A stretch of 64,000 nucleotides of DNA from Phycisphaerales bacterium (GCA_905339235.1 CAJPFG010000018.1:186001-250000); one strand, 5' to 3'. Shown: positions 1 through 9,269, counted from the stretch's first letter. Translations and numbers: made by a program. The notes: a model not told the origin generated them from the letters alone.

Positions 1-1
1 T

Positions 2-1000
2 CTCATCGCCGGCCAGCCGCCGACGGTGCGAATTCACCAGGTCATGACGCCCCTCGAGATGCCCGTCATCACCCGCGAGCAGGCCCGTAAGTTCCTCGAG
101 ATCATGGCCCCGCCCGAGGCCCTCGCCAACTTCGAGCGCCACAAAGACTCCGACTTCTCCTTCCAGGCCGAGGGCCTCGCCCGCTACCGCGTCAACGGCC
201 ACATGCAGCGCGGCATGGTCGGCCTCGCCATGCGAATGATCAAAACCAAGGTCCCGGCGCTCTCCGCGCTGAACCTCCCCGAAGTCATCGCCCGCCTCAC
301 CTACCTCCCCCGCGGCCTCGTGCTCGTCACCGGCGACACCGGCTCGGGTAAGTCCACCACGCTGGCCGCCATGATCGAGGCCATGAACCAGCGCTACCGC
401 AAGCACATCATCACCCTCGAAGACCCCGTCGAATACGTCTTCGAATCCAAGCAGTGCATCCTCGAACAGCGCGAACTCGGCGCCGACATGCCCTCCTTCG
501 CCAGCGGCCTCAAGCACTGCCTGCGTCAGGACCCCGACATCATCCTCGTCGGCGAAATGCGCGATCTCGAAACCACCGCCCTCGCCATCTCCGCCGCCGA
601 AACCGGCCACCTCGTCCTCTCCACCCTGCACACCTGCAACGCCTCGCAGACCGTGGAACGAATTATCGATATGTACCCCGGCGGCCAGCAGAACCAGATC
701 CGCTCGATGCTCGCCGCGACTCTTCAGGCCGTGCTCTCCCAGACCCTCTTCGCCCGTACCGACCGCCCCGGCATGGTGCCCGCGGTGGAAGTGCTCCTGT
801 GCACCCCCGCCGTGCGAAACCTGATCCGCGAGGCCCGCACCTTCGAAATCCCCAACGTCATCGAGACCAGCCGCGCCATCGGAATGTGCAGCCTCGACAG
901 CAGCATCGCGGAACTCTACTTCAACGGTTACATCAGCCGCGAAGACGCCATCGCCCAGTCCGCCCACCCCGACAAACTCGAACGCCAACTCGCCGCCTGA
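2..1000 (+). CDS. pilT: PilT-like type IV pilus retraction ATPase (5' truncated by window edge)
   Basis: Cytoplasmic hexameric ATPase of the PilT/GspE family that would depolymerise type IV pili at the inner-membrane platform. The reading frame is open from base 2, so the first few dozen residues lie outside the window. Counting from the GTG at 26, the Walker A motif GDTGSGKST is at about residues 103-111. It is followed by the Asp box (ITLEDPVEY), the Walker B region with DPDIILVGEMRD, and the His box (TGHLVLSTLHT). The PilT-type AVRNLIRE segment near the C terminus favours PilT over the extension ATPase PilB, which is longer. A PilC gene follows after 44 bp and minor-pilin-like genes lie beyond, consistent with a pilus operon. 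Family assignment is firm; PilT versus PilU is less certain. Confidence 0.9.
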   Translation, partial: LIAGQPPTVRIHQVMTPLEMPVITREQARKFLEIMAPPEALANFERHKDSDFSFQAEGLARYRVNGHMQRGMVGLAMRMIKTKVPALSALNLPEVIARLTYLPRGLVLVTGDTGSGKSTTLAAMIEAMNQRYRKHIITLEDPVEYVFESKQCILEQRELGADMPSFASGLKHCLRQDPDIILVGEMRDLETTALAISAAETGHLVLSTLHTCNASQTVERIIDMYPGGQQNQIRSMLAATLQAVLSQTLFARTDRPGMVPAVEVLLCTPAVRNLIREARTFEIPNVIETSRAIGMCSLDSSIAELYFNGYISREDAIAQSAHPDKLERQLAA

Positions 1001-1004
1001 TCAG

Positions 1005-1025
1005 ATTTGCCATTTGCGATTCGCG
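1005..1025. repeat. Three degenerate heptamers between pilT and pilC
   Basis: The 44-bp gap between the two genes holds three consecutive 7-base units, ATTTGCC, ATTTGCG and ATTCGCG, less GC-rich than the flanking genes. Similar short-period arrays occur at 6585-6619 and 27212-27251. No function can be read from the sequence. Confidence 0.55.
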
Positions 1026-1044
1026 AATCCTCCCCTGACGCCCC

Positions 1045-2271
1045 ATGCCCAACTACCGATACCAGGTCCGTACGAACTCAGGGCAGGTCCAGTCCGGCGT
1101 GATCGCCGCGGACAACGCGACCACCGCCGCGGCCATCCTCCGAAACCAGGGCGCCCACGTGCTGGCTCTCAGCGCCCAGGCCGGCGCCCTCGACGGCACC
1201 TCCCTCTCCGAGAAGTTCCGCGAACTCAACGCCGGCAAGCCCTCCCAGAAGCACGTCCTGGATTTCACCACCCAGTTGGCCGTCATGGTCCGCGCGGGTA
1301 TCAACCTCCGCGCCGCCCTTGACGGCATCGGCGAGCAGACCACCCACGTCGGCTTCAAGAAGGTCGTCCAGCAACTCAAGCAGGACGTCGAGGGCGGCAA
1401 GCAGTTCAGCGAGGCCATCGCCAAGCACCCCAAACTCTTTAACCCCCTCTACGTCAACATGGTCCGCGCCTCCGAGATGTCCGGCTCCTTCAGCAAGATG
1501 CTCGACCGCATCGCCGCCTACATCGGCCAGCAGCTCGAGACCCGCAAAATGGTCATCGGCGCCGCCATCTACCCCGCGATCATCGGCGGCCTGGCCGTCT
1601 GCGTCACCGTCTTCCTGCTCACCTTCGTGCTCCCCAAGTTCGCCAGCGTCTTCGCCGGCAAGGAGCAGATCCTCCCCTGGGCCACCAAGTTCCTCCTCGC
1701 CACCTCCAAGTTCATGGTGGAGAACTGGTACATCCTGATCGGCGCCGCCGCCGCGGCCTTCGGCTCGCTCTACGCCTTCTGCAAGACCGAACTCGGCTCC
1801 TTCTGGGTCGATCGCCTCAAACTCGGCATCCCCATCATTCGGTCCATGTTCCGCTCCCTCTACATCTCCCGCTCGCTCCAGACCATGGGCCAACTCATCA
1901 ACGCCGGCGTCCCCATGCTCGACACCATCGCCATCACCGGCGACATCTCCGGTAACCAGATTTTCAAAGGGCTGTGGCGCAAGGTGCACGCCAGCGTCAA
2001 GCAGGGCAAGAAAATCACCCAGCCCCTCCAGCAGAACGACATCCTCCCCCGCGCCGTGGTCCAGATGATCTCCGCCGGCGAAGAGTCCGGTAAACTCGGC
2101 GAAGTCCTCGACGAGATCGCCATCTACTACGCCAAGCAACTCAAGGACAACATCAAGGCGGTTACCGGAATGATCGAGCCCATCATGATCCTCATGATGG
2201 GCACAGTCGTTGGCTTCATCGCCATGGCCATCATCCTGCCGATCTTCAAGATGAGCCAGATCGTGAAGTAA
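1045..2271 (+). CDS. pilC: PilC/GspF-type inner-membrane platform protein
   Basis: A 408-residue polytopic inner-membrane protein of the GspF/PilC family, which couples the cytoplasmic ATPases to pilin assembly. The N-terminal part is soluble. Two homologous F domains follow, at about residues 70-200 and 275-400, each with the conserved hydrophobic pattern. The first begins near DFTTQLAVMVRAGI and contains VRASEMSG; the second contains MGQLINAGVPMLDTI and ISAGEESG. Hydrophobic segments lie near residues 170-195, 225-245 and 375-400. Length matches the family. It sits 44 bp after the PilT-like gene and 40 bp before a minor-pilin gene. Confidence 0.93.
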   Translation: MPNYRYQVRTNSGQVQSGVIAADNATTAAAILRNQGAHVLALSAQAGALDGTSLSEKFRELNAGKPSQKHVLDFTTQLAVMVRAGINLRAALDGIGEQTTHVGFKKVVQQLKQDVEGGKQFSEAIAKHPKLFNPLYVNMVRASEMSGSFSKMLDRIAAYIGQQLETRKMVIGAAIYPAIIGGLAVCVTVFLLTFVLPKFASVFAGKEQILPWATKFLLATSKFMVENWYILIGAAAAAFGSLYAFCKTELGSFWVDRLKLGIPIIRSMFRSLYISRSLQTMGQLINAGVPMLDTIAITGDISGNQIFKGLWRKVHASVKQGKKITQPLQQNDILPRAVVQMISAGEESGKLGEVLDEIAIYYAKQLKDNIKAVTGMIEPIMILMMGTVVGFIAMAIILPIFKMSQIVK

Positions 2272-2311
2272 CCGATCCTTCCGAGGGGTCAGGTTGACCC
2301 CGGGAGGGCGA

Positions 2312-2986
2312 ATGCCACGTCTCGACGCACGGTTCCCGGTCCTACGGCGCTCCCGCGCCGCCCGGCGAGCCTTCACGCTCCTCGAATCCATGATGGCCCT
2401 GGTCATCGTCGCGCTGGGCGTTCTCGCCTTCGTGGACGCCCAGAGCGCCTTCACCCGCTCCAACACCTGGTCCAGCCAGGCGGCCACCGGCATGCTCCTC
2501 GCCAACGAAATCCGCGAGATGACGCGCCAGATGACCCGCCACGACTCCGTCACCGGCCTGGTCGCGCAGGGCGGCGTCGCCGTTGGTTGGGGCCGCGAGG
2601 CCGGCGAAGTCTCCGTGGACGACCTCGACGATCTCGACGACCTCGACGGCGTGACTTTCGGCGACGGCGGCCTCTTCGCCGGACCGGTGGACGCCTTCGG
2701 CCAGGTCATCCCCGAGATCGACCTCAGCGGCGAGATCGTCATCGGAACGGAGGGCGAGCCCGTCTCCCTCACCGGCTGGCGCCAGATCGTCTCCGTCGAA
2801 AAAGTCGATCCCTACAACTTCAGCCAGGTCCGCCCCGACGTCTACGAGCAGCAACCCTCCTCGCAACTTCCCTTCATCGCGATCGACGGCTTCCCGCTCC
2901 GAGTCACTGTCTCCGTCACCTATCAGGCCCTGGGAGAGACACAGGCCACCGAAATCACCAAACTGACCTGGATCGTCCCGCCCTGA
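2312..2986 (+). CDS. PilV-like minor pilin with class III prepilin leader
   Basis: A 224-residue prepilin-like protein. The leader is long and basic and ends RRA|FTLLE, followed by a hydrophobic alpha helix (MMALVIVALGVLAF) typical of PilV/GspI minor pilins. Ala replaces the usual Gly at -1 of the cleavage site, and Glu at +5 is present. The rest is a soluble domain with a run of Asp-rich residues (DDLDDLDDLD, about residue 105), which is unusual. The ATG at 2312 is chosen because GGGAGGG precedes it by about five bases; a TTG at 2294 is in frame but has no such site. It probably joins the pilus tip or a pseudopilus together with the next two genes. Confidence 0.8.
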   Translation: MPRLDARFPVLRRSRAARRAFTLLESMMALVIVALGVLAFVDAQSAFTRSNTWSSQAATGMLLANEIREMTRQMTRHDSVTGLVAQGGVAVGWGREAGEVSVDDLDDLDDLDGVTFGDGGLFAGPVDAFGQVIPEIDLSGEIVIGTEGEPVSLTGWRQIVSVEKVDPYNFSQVRPDVYEQQPSSQLPFIAIDGFPLRVTVSVTYQALGETQATEITKLTWIVPP

Positions 2987-3047
2987 CGCCCGCGCCGCGT
3001 GTGTCCGGGTCCGTTGCGTTCGCGTGGTCGGATGGTGGGAGGTAGCG

Positions 3048-5918
3048 ATGCGATTCAAGCAATCGAATGTCTGGCGGATGATGGCCAAGGGCATCAAGTC
3101 GCGGCGCGGCGTCGCCGCCGTGCTCGCCATGATGTTCATCGTGATGTTCGGCTCGCTCGCCACCGCCATGGCCATCGCCAGCAAGGGCAATATCACCACC
3201 GCCGCGACCCACCTGCACGTCAGCCGCGCCCAGAGCGCCGCCGAGACGGGCCTGGGCGTGGCGCGGGCGCGGCTATCCGAAGCCGCCGCGCGCTTCGTGA
3301 TCTCCAACAGCAACATCGACAGCGACCTGGGCTGGGACCTCTGGCGCGGCAATCTCTCCTCCGCCGGCACCTACCAGATCCTTCCGCCCACCACCGGCCG
3401 CCTCGACCAGTCCACCCCCGGCGGCGTTGCCGAGGCCATCGCGCAGGCCCACGCGCTCGACCAGGACATCGTCCCAAGTCTGGGAATCACCGGCGTCACC
3501 ATCGGCAACGCCCAGTCCGGCGCCGGCAGCGAATACCAATCCACCAACTGGGTGTACACGCCCGCGGTCGCCCTCGAGCCCCGGCCCGACGTCAACGCCG
3601 ATCCGCCCCTGGCCTTCCAGATCACCTACGCCCCGCTCGCCAACGGCACCGACGTCCGCGCCATCATCACCGGCTACGACCTGGGCTATTCCCGCAACGG
3701 CCGCCTCATCTCGCGCCAGATCGTCCAGGACTTCCGCCTCTCCAAGAAGGTCCGCCACGCGGTGGTCTCCTCCAACCGCGTCATGATCGGTTCCAACGTC
3801 ATGGTCTACGGCGACATCGGCTCCCGCTTCACCGGTGTCACCTTCAACAACGGCGACCCCCTCACCATGCGGTCCGACTTCCAGGGCAAAGACTCCCTCA
3901 TGGACCAGAAACTCGCCGCCCTCTTCGCCGCCCTCGCTCAGTACGACATCGATCACGACAACCGTCTGCGCGTCAACCATCCCTCCGAAGGCGCGGCCAT
4001 TCCCGACAACGCCCAGGATTTCAACGGCGACGGCCAGCCCGACGGCGCGTTCCAGGACGTGACCGGCGACGGCTACGTCGATGAGTTCGACGTGTTCATC
4101 AGGCAGTACGACGCCAACGGCGACGGACGCGTCACGCTCTCCGCCGCCTTGGCCGCGGGCACCCCCGCCGAGGGCCACACCCCGGAGTTCGTGCAGTCCA
4201 ACGGCCAGCCGGTGGACGACGATCTCGCCCTGCTCATCGACTCCAACAACCCCGACCGCAACCGCAACGGCATCTGGGGCTTTGTCGATTCCAACCACAA
4301 CGGCAAGTGGGACGCCGGCGAGATCATGGCCGACGTCGATACCTCCGACGGCGAGTACCGCGACCGCGTGCTGGGCTACCGCGACGGCTACATCGACCGC
4401 AAGGACCAGTACGCCAAGGTCGCCGGCGGCCTGAAGTTCTCCGTGTCCAGCACCGGCTGGACCTCGGCGCAGGGCAACATCGCCGACACCCTCAAAGGCC
4501 CCATCGTTCCGCCCTCCGGCTCGCCCGCCGCCACCTTCTCCGCGAGCGACACCCAACTGCCCGCCGTCGATACCTCCGTCTTCACCGCCCAGCGCACGGC
4601 GCTCCAGAACGCGGCCGACGGCTCTTCCTTCGATTCCCAGGTCGCCTCCCAACTGGGCGTCAGCGTCTCGCAACTCGCGACCTACAGCGCGGCGCGACCC
4701 TCCGACCAGAGCGCGCCCTGGTTCCGCCGGCTCGACCCCAACGCCGACGCCACCAGCCTTCCCGCCAACGCCTCCACCGCCTACTGGGAGAAGATGCCGT
4801 ACAACTCGCCGGCGTACTCCGACATCTTCTTCCGCCCGGTCTACTACAACATGGTCTTCAAGGACACCGTGATCCCCGAGGGCAACAACGGCCTGTTCGT
4901 CAACTGCACCTTCGTCGGCGTCACGTGGATCCGCACGACCACCTCCGCCACGCACGTCCTGTGGGGCGAGTACGGCAAGATCACGCTCCAGAACGGCGTC
5001 CCGGTGCTGGTCAACCCGCGCGCCATCTACGGCGGCTCCAACTATCCGACCATGCTTCCCTCGTCCGCGATCCCGCCCAACCAGAACATCCTGATGGCGG
5101 TGACGCCGATGGACAAGGCCGACCTCGACTCGACGCAGACCGGCCGCCCCGGGTACGCGCAACTCCCCGACCCCCTCGTCATCAGCGGCAAGCGCGTCAC
5201 CGATACCCGCGTGCACTCCAACAACATCCGCTTCCACGACTGCATGTTCGTCGGATCGCTGGTCTCCGACACGCCCGCGCAGTATTCGCAGTCCCGCAAC
5301 AAACTCCAGTTCACGGGCGCCACCCGCTTCTACCAGAGCCACCCCGACCAGCCGACCAACGCCGCGCTCAACCCCGAGCCCTCCGACATGGCGGAGATCA
5401 AGAAGACCTCCATGATGCTCCCCAACTACTCGGTGGACCTGGGCGCCTTCAACAGCCCGCCCCAGCAGAACATCGAACTCAAGGGCGCGATCATCGCCGG
5501 GGTGCTCGACGCCCGCGGCAACGTCGCGATCGACGGCTCGCTCATGCTCACCTTCTCGCCCACGCTGGGCACGTACCCGCTGGTGGACGCCACCGGCCAG
5601 CCCATCGGCAACCCCGCGGGGTTTAACACCACCATCGGCTACTTCGGCCCCGACGACGGCGACGCCGAGTCGCTGGACCCCCAGACTCTTCCCATCGTCA
5701 ACGGCCAGCGCATCGTCGGGTGGGACACCGACGGCGACGGTCTGCCCGACGTCGCGCCCGATCAGCCGCAACCCTCCGGCTCCTCGGCCGTTCCCTTCTA
5801 CGGCTTCGGCCGGATCACCCTGCGTTTCGATCCCAAGATGACCTTGCCCGACGGAATCATGCTCCCCATGGCCATGGACCCTGTCGCCGGCTCCTACCAG
5901 GAGGGCCACCCGCAATGA
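3048..5918 (+). CDS. Large PilX-like pilus-associated protein with calcium-type Asp loops
   Basis: A 956-residue protein starting with a basic stretch and one hydrophobic helix (GVAAVLAMMFIVMFGSL, about residues 23-40), resembling the PilX N-terminal region of pilus minor components. Residues about 320-450 contain several DxNxDG-type loops resembling EF-hand or dockerin calcium sites: DFNGDGQPDG, DVTGDGYVDE, DANGDGRVTL and DSNHNGKWD. Another, DTDGDGLPD, lies near the C terminus. The remainder is rich in Asn, Gly and Ser and looks extracellular. The ATG at 3048 has GGGAGG five bases upstream. Its stop overlaps the next pilin start (ATGA), so the two are translationally coupled. It could be a calcium-stabilised adhesin presented by the pilus; that role is inference. 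Confidence 0.72.
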   Translation: MRFKQSNVWRMMAKGIKSRRGVAAVLAMMFIVMFGSLATAMAIASKGNITTAATHLHVSRAQSAAETGLGVARARLSEAAARFVISNSNIDSDLGWDLWRGNLSSAGTYQILPPTTGRLDQSTPGGVAEAIAQAHALDQDIVPSLGITGVTIGNAQSGAGSEYQSTNWVYTPAVALEPRPDVNADPPLAFQITYAPLANGTDVRAIITGYDLGYSRNGRLISRQIVQDFRLSKKVRHAVVSSNRVMIGSNVMVYGDIGSRFTGVTFNNGDPLTMRSDFQGKDSLMDQKLAALFAALAQYDIDHDNRLRVNHPSEGAAIPDNAQDFNGDGQPDGAFQDVTGDGYVDEFDVFIRQYDANGDGRVTLSAALAAGTPAEGHTPEFVQSNGQPVDDDLALLIDSNNPDRNRNGIWGFVDSNHNGKWDAGEIMADVDTSDGEYRDRVLGYRDGYIDRKDQYAKVAGGLKFSVSSTGWTSAQGNIADTLKGPIVPPSGSPAATFSASDTQLPAVDTSVFTAQRTALQNAADGSSFDSQVASQLGVSVSQLATYSAARPSDQSAPWFRRLDPNADATSLPANASTAYWEKMPYNSPAYSDIFFRPVYYNMVFKDTVIPEGNNGLFVNCTFVGVTWIRTTTSATHVLWGEYGKITLQNGVPVLVNPRAIYGGSNYPTMLPSSAIPPNQNILMAVTPMDKADLDSTQTGRPGYAQLPDPLVISGKRVTDTRVHSNNIRFHDCMFVGSLVSDTPAQYSQSRNKLQFTGATRFYQSHPDQPTNAALNPEPSDMAEIKKTSMMLPNYSVDLGAFNSPPQQNIELKGAIIAGVLDARGNVAIDGSLMLTFSPTLGTYPLVDATGQPIGNPAGFNTTIGYFGPDDGDAESLDPQTLPIVNGQRIVGWDTDGDGLPDVAPDQPQPSGSSAVPFYGFGRITLRFDPKMTLPDGIMLPMAMDPVAGSYQEGHPQ

Positions 5919-6514
5919 CCAACCGCACCCGCGGCTTCAGCCTCATCGAGATGCTGATCGCCCTCACCATCACCGCGACGCTGCTCACCGCCACGCTCAC
6001 GGCGCTTGACACCTCGTTCCGCGCGTACAAGGTCACCACCGAGGGCGCGAGCACCAACGTCGTCTCGCGCATGATGATGTCGCGGATCATGACGATGATC
6101 CGCACGGGGGAGGAGTTCGGGCCCTACCCCACCGACGTTCTCGACTCGGCGCAGAACCCCGTCACGTCCACCTTCATCGAGTTCGAAACGGCCAACGACG
6201 GCGCCGGCAATCGCCAGGTCCTCCGCATCGAACGCCGCGATCAGTCCGACCCCCAGCGCGGGCCGTACGAACTCTGGTACGTCCAGACCGACATCGTCAA
6301 CGACGTTCCTTCCGAGGCGATCGAGCGCCCGCTGCTCACGGGCGTCACCGAGGCCACGTTCACGCTCGAGTACGACATCGGCCCTCGGCTCCGCCGCGCC
6401 ACCGTGGACCTCACCATCAAGCCCAACGACTACCAGGATGCGCGGTTCTCGGCGGACCTGGAAACGCCGACGATTCGGCTGGTGTCCACGGTGAACCCGC
6501 GGAAACTGGATTGA
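5915..6514 (+). CDS. PilW/GspJ-like minor pilin
   Basis: A 199-residue prepilin-like protein with a short leader ending RTRG|FSLIEML, with Gly at -1 and Glu at +5, followed by the hydrophobic helix LIALTITATLLTATL. The remaining soluble domain has the size usual for PilW/GspJ minor pilins. Its ATG overlaps the stop of the PilX-like gene in an ATGA junction. Together the three genes (PilV-like, PilX-like, PilW-like) match the usual minor-pilin set that primes pilus assembly. It is the last gene of the rightward pilus block. Confidence 0.82.
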   Translation: MTNRTRGFSLIEMLIALTITATLLTATLTALDTSFRAYKVTTEGASTNVVSRMMMSRIMTMIRTGEEFGPYPTDVLDSAQNPVTSTFIEFETANDGAGNRQVLRIERRDQSDPQRGPYELWYVQTDIVNDVPSEAIERPLLTGVTEATFTLEYDIGPRLRRATVDLTIKPNDYQDARFSADLETPTIRLVSTVNPRKLD

Positions 6515-6538
6515 GATCGGACACACGCGGTCCGGAAT

Positions 6539-6619
6539 CTGAAGCCTGAAGTCTTGCATCCTGGCGCGACGCACAGAGCCGGGTACCAAAGACCAAATAC
6601 CAAACTTCAGATTTCAGAG
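6539..6619. repeat. Degenerate heptamer arrays in the convergent intergenic region
   Basis: Positions 6539-6552 are two 7-base units, CTGAAGC and CTGAAGT. Positions 6585-6619 are five units in perfect phase: ACCAAAG, ACCAAAT, ACCAAAC, TTCAGAT and TTCAGAG. The array is visibly less GC-rich than the genes. It lies in the roughly 330-bp space between the convergent pilus block and nnrD. Confidence 0.6.
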
Positions 6620-6641
6620 CACATTCCCCACTCTTCGCGGG

Positions 6642-6851
6642 TCACCGGGCGTCCGACTCCCGACTTCTTCCGTCGTTACGCTGCGTCAGCGGCCAGTCCT
6701 TCGCCGACGCCTCTCCCCTCGTCACTCGCTCCAAGTGCGCCACGAACGCGCGGGCGGTCTGCCGCCTCTGGAACTCTGCTTTCCCCGCGTCCGTCGGGTA
6801 CCTCGCGCCCTTGATATCCGAGTTTTGCATGCTCGCCGCCCGACCTTCCAT
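6642..6851 (-). CDS. Possible small basic protein downstream of nnrD
   Basis: A 69-codon frame starting one base after the nnrD stop. The third codon positions are mostly G or C, like real genes here, and the protein is hydrophilic and basic, without cysteine. An internal ATG at 6827 is an alternative start. I recognise no family. The position directly behind nnrD is what makes it plausible; it may be a chance frame in GC-rich DNA. The remaining part of this stretch (6515-6641) holds only the heptamer repeats. Confidence 0.35.
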   Translation of the reverse strand: MEGRAASMQNSDIKGARYPTDAGKAEFQRRQTARAFVAHLERVTRGEASAKDWPLTQRNDGRSRESDAR

Positions 6852-6852
6852 C

Positions 6853-7752
6853 TCAGATCTTCGCTCTCAGTTCTTCCACCGCCGCCGGCACTTCCTCCGC
6901 CAACTCGCTCGCCAGCATTCCTCCGGTCGCCCCGCGCGATCGTTCCCAGCGCTCGCCGGCTCGCGCGTGTGCTTCAACTCCCAGCCGCGCCAGGTCGAAC
7001 AGCGACATCGCCGCCGCGTGCTGGGCCAGGAGCCCGGCGATGACGCCGGCGAGCACGTCCCCGGTTCCGGCGGCGGCCAGGCATGCGTGCCGGTGTTCGC
7101 ACGTCCAGGCCTCCAGCCCGTCGCTCACCACCGTTCCCGCGCCTTTCAGGACCACGACGCAGCCGAGGCGCTGCGCCAGGGCCGCGGCCGCGTGCGGGCG
7201 CGACTCGTCGCGCGTCGGGTCGAGTTTGATCTTCAGCGATTGGGCCAGCCGGACAAACTCGCCGGGGTGGGGCGTCAGCACCGCGCGGGCGCGAAAGTCC
7301 TGATGCAACTCCGGGATCTTCGCCAGCGCGTTGAGCGCGTCGGCATCCACCACCAGGGGCCGGTCTTCCTGCTGGACGGCGCGAAGCGCCAGCGCCTGCA
7401 CGACGCCGCCTTCGCCCCAACCCGGACCGATCACCAGCGCGTCGCACCCGTCCGTCGCCTTGTCGAAGGCCTGCACCGCCGTGCCGAACGCCAGCGCCCC
7501 ATCTTCGTCCACCGGTAGCGCCTTCCCCGTCGCCGACGGGCAAAGCGCGATCGCCTCGCTGAGAATGGGGCCCGGCGCGATCAGCCGCACCAGCCCCGCC
7601 CCCGCGCGCAGCGCGCCGAGCGCGGCCAGGGCCGGCGCGCCGATCATGCGGACATCGTGCGCGCCGCACCCGCCCACCACGCCCACCGTCCCGAACGTGC
7701 CCTTGTGGCCGCGGGGGTCCCGTCGTGGAAGGCTGGGAATCGACCCGGTCAC
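6853..7752 (-). CDS. nnrD: ADP-dependent (S)-NAD(P)H-hydrate dehydratase
   Basis: Repairs hydrated NADH and NADPH in the cytoplasm, using ADP (or ATP) to remove water from the S epimer. The 299-residue protein has the YjeF C-terminal (ribokinase-like) fold. Visible motifs are the early GTFGTVGVVGG segment, the NADHX-loop region VVDADALNAL, LTPHPGEF, and the ADP-binding AAAGTGDVLAG near residue 230. The N-terminal epimerase half (NnrE) often fused to this enzyme is absent. The start is a GTG whose last bases form the TGA stop of the upstream transglutaminase gene (GTGA overlap), so the two are likely co-translated, although no metabolic link between them is obvious. Confidence 0.9.
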   Translation of the reverse strand: MTGSIPSLPRRDPRGHKGTFGTVGVVGGCGAHDVRMIGAPALAALGALRAGAGLVRLIAPGPILSEAIALCPSATGKALPVDEDGALAFGTAVQAFDKATDGCDALVIGPGWGEGGVVQALALRAVQQEDRPLVVDADALNALAKIPELHQDFRARAVLTPHPGEFVRLAQSLKIKLDPTRDESRPHAAAALAQRLGCVVVLKGAGTVVSDGLEAWTCEHRHACLAAAGTGDVLAGVIAGLLAQHAAAMSLFDLARLGVEAHARAGERWERSRGATGGMLASELAEEVPAAVEELRAKI

Positions 7753-9269
7753 TCGGGCTTCTCCGGCTTGGGCGCGGGGCCGACCGACTCTACCTTGATC
7801 TTCAGCCGCCCCATCGCGGACACGACACCGCCCAGGCCGCCGGTGGGGTCCGAATCGTCCAGGTCGGAGGTGTCCAGCGCGATGTGCGTGGCGTCGAAGG
7901 GCATCCCGACCGGCAGGGTTCCGTCGAGGTCCACCCAGCGCTTCTTCCCGTCGATTTCGATGAGCGCCTGCGCCCACATGTGATACCCGAATACGCCCTT
8001 CTGGCCGGCGAACTCATCGACGTACACCAGTCCGGCCGCGACGCGGGCCGGATACCCGTTCGCCCGCAGGAGCGCCGTGAGAAAGACGCCGTGCTCGGAG
8101 CAATCTCCCGAGCGGTTCACCGCGACTTCCGATGCGGTGGCGTATCCGACGTTGAGGTTTTTGTCCTTGATGAAACGGTACACAAACCGCCGGAGGGCCT
8201 CGGCGCGTGACATCGGGTCGGCATCCGCGCCCTCGACAGCGAGGGCCGCGATCTCCTTGATCTTTGCGTCGTCGGTGTTGCAGATGGGGGTGGCCCGGGT
8301 GTACGCGGCGTCGGCGGTGTCGGTTTCGGGCGCGGCGGCGAACTGTGTGGTCGTCACCGTGACCCGCACCGACTGCTTGTCGATGGCCACGACGTTCTGC
8401 GACCCGGTCTGGGGGAAGGCGGGCGCCTCGCCTTCGGCCACGCTGAGCAGGTAGACGGCGTGCTTTGCGCGGCGGGGGTTGTGGATGGGCTGGTCGGGCT
8501 TGATCAGCGTGCCGACCATGGCGTCGGGCCGCAAGGCCGCGCCCGGCGCGAGGGCTTCTTCCTTGGTGCACCGTTTCGTGAGGATGGGGATGTCGCCGAG
8601 TTTCATCTCGCCCTTGATCAACTCGCCCTCGGCGTCGATCCACTCGGTGCTCTTGGCTTCCGGCATGATCGAGGTCTCGACGGTGCAGCGGAAGGCCTCG
8701 ATCTTGCGGCCCATGGCCTCGATGGTGTCGGGCTCGAAGCCCTTGTGCGTGGTCGAGACGGGAGTGGTCCCGTAATCGGGGCTGAGCGTGCGCACGGTGA
8801 TTTCCTTCGCGCCGGACTTGAAGCGTTGGAGCATGTAACGCTCGGCCGCGCTGGGCGTCAGCCAGGTTCCTTCCGGCAGTGCCGAGGTCGAGGTGCTCGT
8901 GGTGCCGGCTTGCGTGGACTTGACCTGGATTTCGGAGTCGGTGAAGGTGTACTCCTGCACCACGGCGGTCTCGCCGAACTTCTGCACGCGCTTCATCGAG
9001 ACGGGCTTGCCTTCCCTGGTTTCGACAAACTCGCCCTCGCTGGCGATGGTGACGTTTCCCCCGGCCCGCGCCAGGTCGATCTGCATGGCCGTCTTCGAGA
9101 TGATCCGGTCGCCCTCTTCCGTCTCGGTCATGCTCATCCACCCGGCCTTGCCGCCGAACATTTCGAGGAGGTACCAGCGTTCCTTGTCGCCGGCGAAGGC
9201 GCGGGGCACGAGGAGCACGGCCGCGGCGAGAAGGGAGAGAATCCAGGCGGGGCGGTGGGTGGTGGGCAT
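7749..9269 (-). CDS. Exported transglutaminase-like protease-fold protein
   Basis: A 506-residue protein with a Sec signal peptide (hydrophobic ILSLLAAAVLLV, cleavage near AFA). The N-terminal two thirds are beta-rich with no clear family. Residues about 340-470 form a transglutaminase-like domain with the papain-type triad visible in order: Cys in SGDCSEHG, His in GYHMWAQAL and Asp in WVDLDGT. The family performs amide hydrolysis or transfer on peptides, probably in the periplasm here. The substrate is unknown. It overlaps nnrD by four bases. Two intergenic hairpins lie upstream, at 9301-9321 and 9442-9471. Confidence 0.82.
   Translation of the reverse strand: MPTTHRPAWILSLLAAAVLLVPRAFAGDKERWYLLEMFGGKAGWMSMTETEEGDRIISKTAMQIDLARAGGNVTIASEGEFVETREGKPVSMKRVQKFGETAVVQEYTFTDSEIQVKSTQAGTTSTSTSALPEGTWLTPSAAERYMLQRFKSGAKEITVRTLSPDYGTTPVSTTHKGFEPDTIEAMGRKIEAFRCTVETSIMPEAKSTEWIDAEGELIKGEMKLGDIPILTKRCTKEEALAPGAALRPDAMVGTLIKPDQPIHNPRRAKHAVYLLSVAEGEAPAFPQTGSQNVVAIDKQSVRVTVTTTQFAAAPETDTADAAYTRATPICNTDDAKIKEIAALAVEGADADPMSRAEALRRFVYRFIKDKNLNVGYATASEVAVNRSGDCSEHGVFLTALLRANGYPARVAAGLVYVDEFAGQKGVFGYHMWAQALIEIDGKKRWVDLDGTLPVGMPFDATHIALDTSDLDDSDPTGGLGGVVSAMGRLKIKVESVGPAPKPEKPE

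Noticed and set aside
6585..6619. Heptamer array considered as a CRISPR-like or mobile-element end
   Set aside because: Units are 7 bases with no spacers, no target duplication and no cas or transposase genes nearby.
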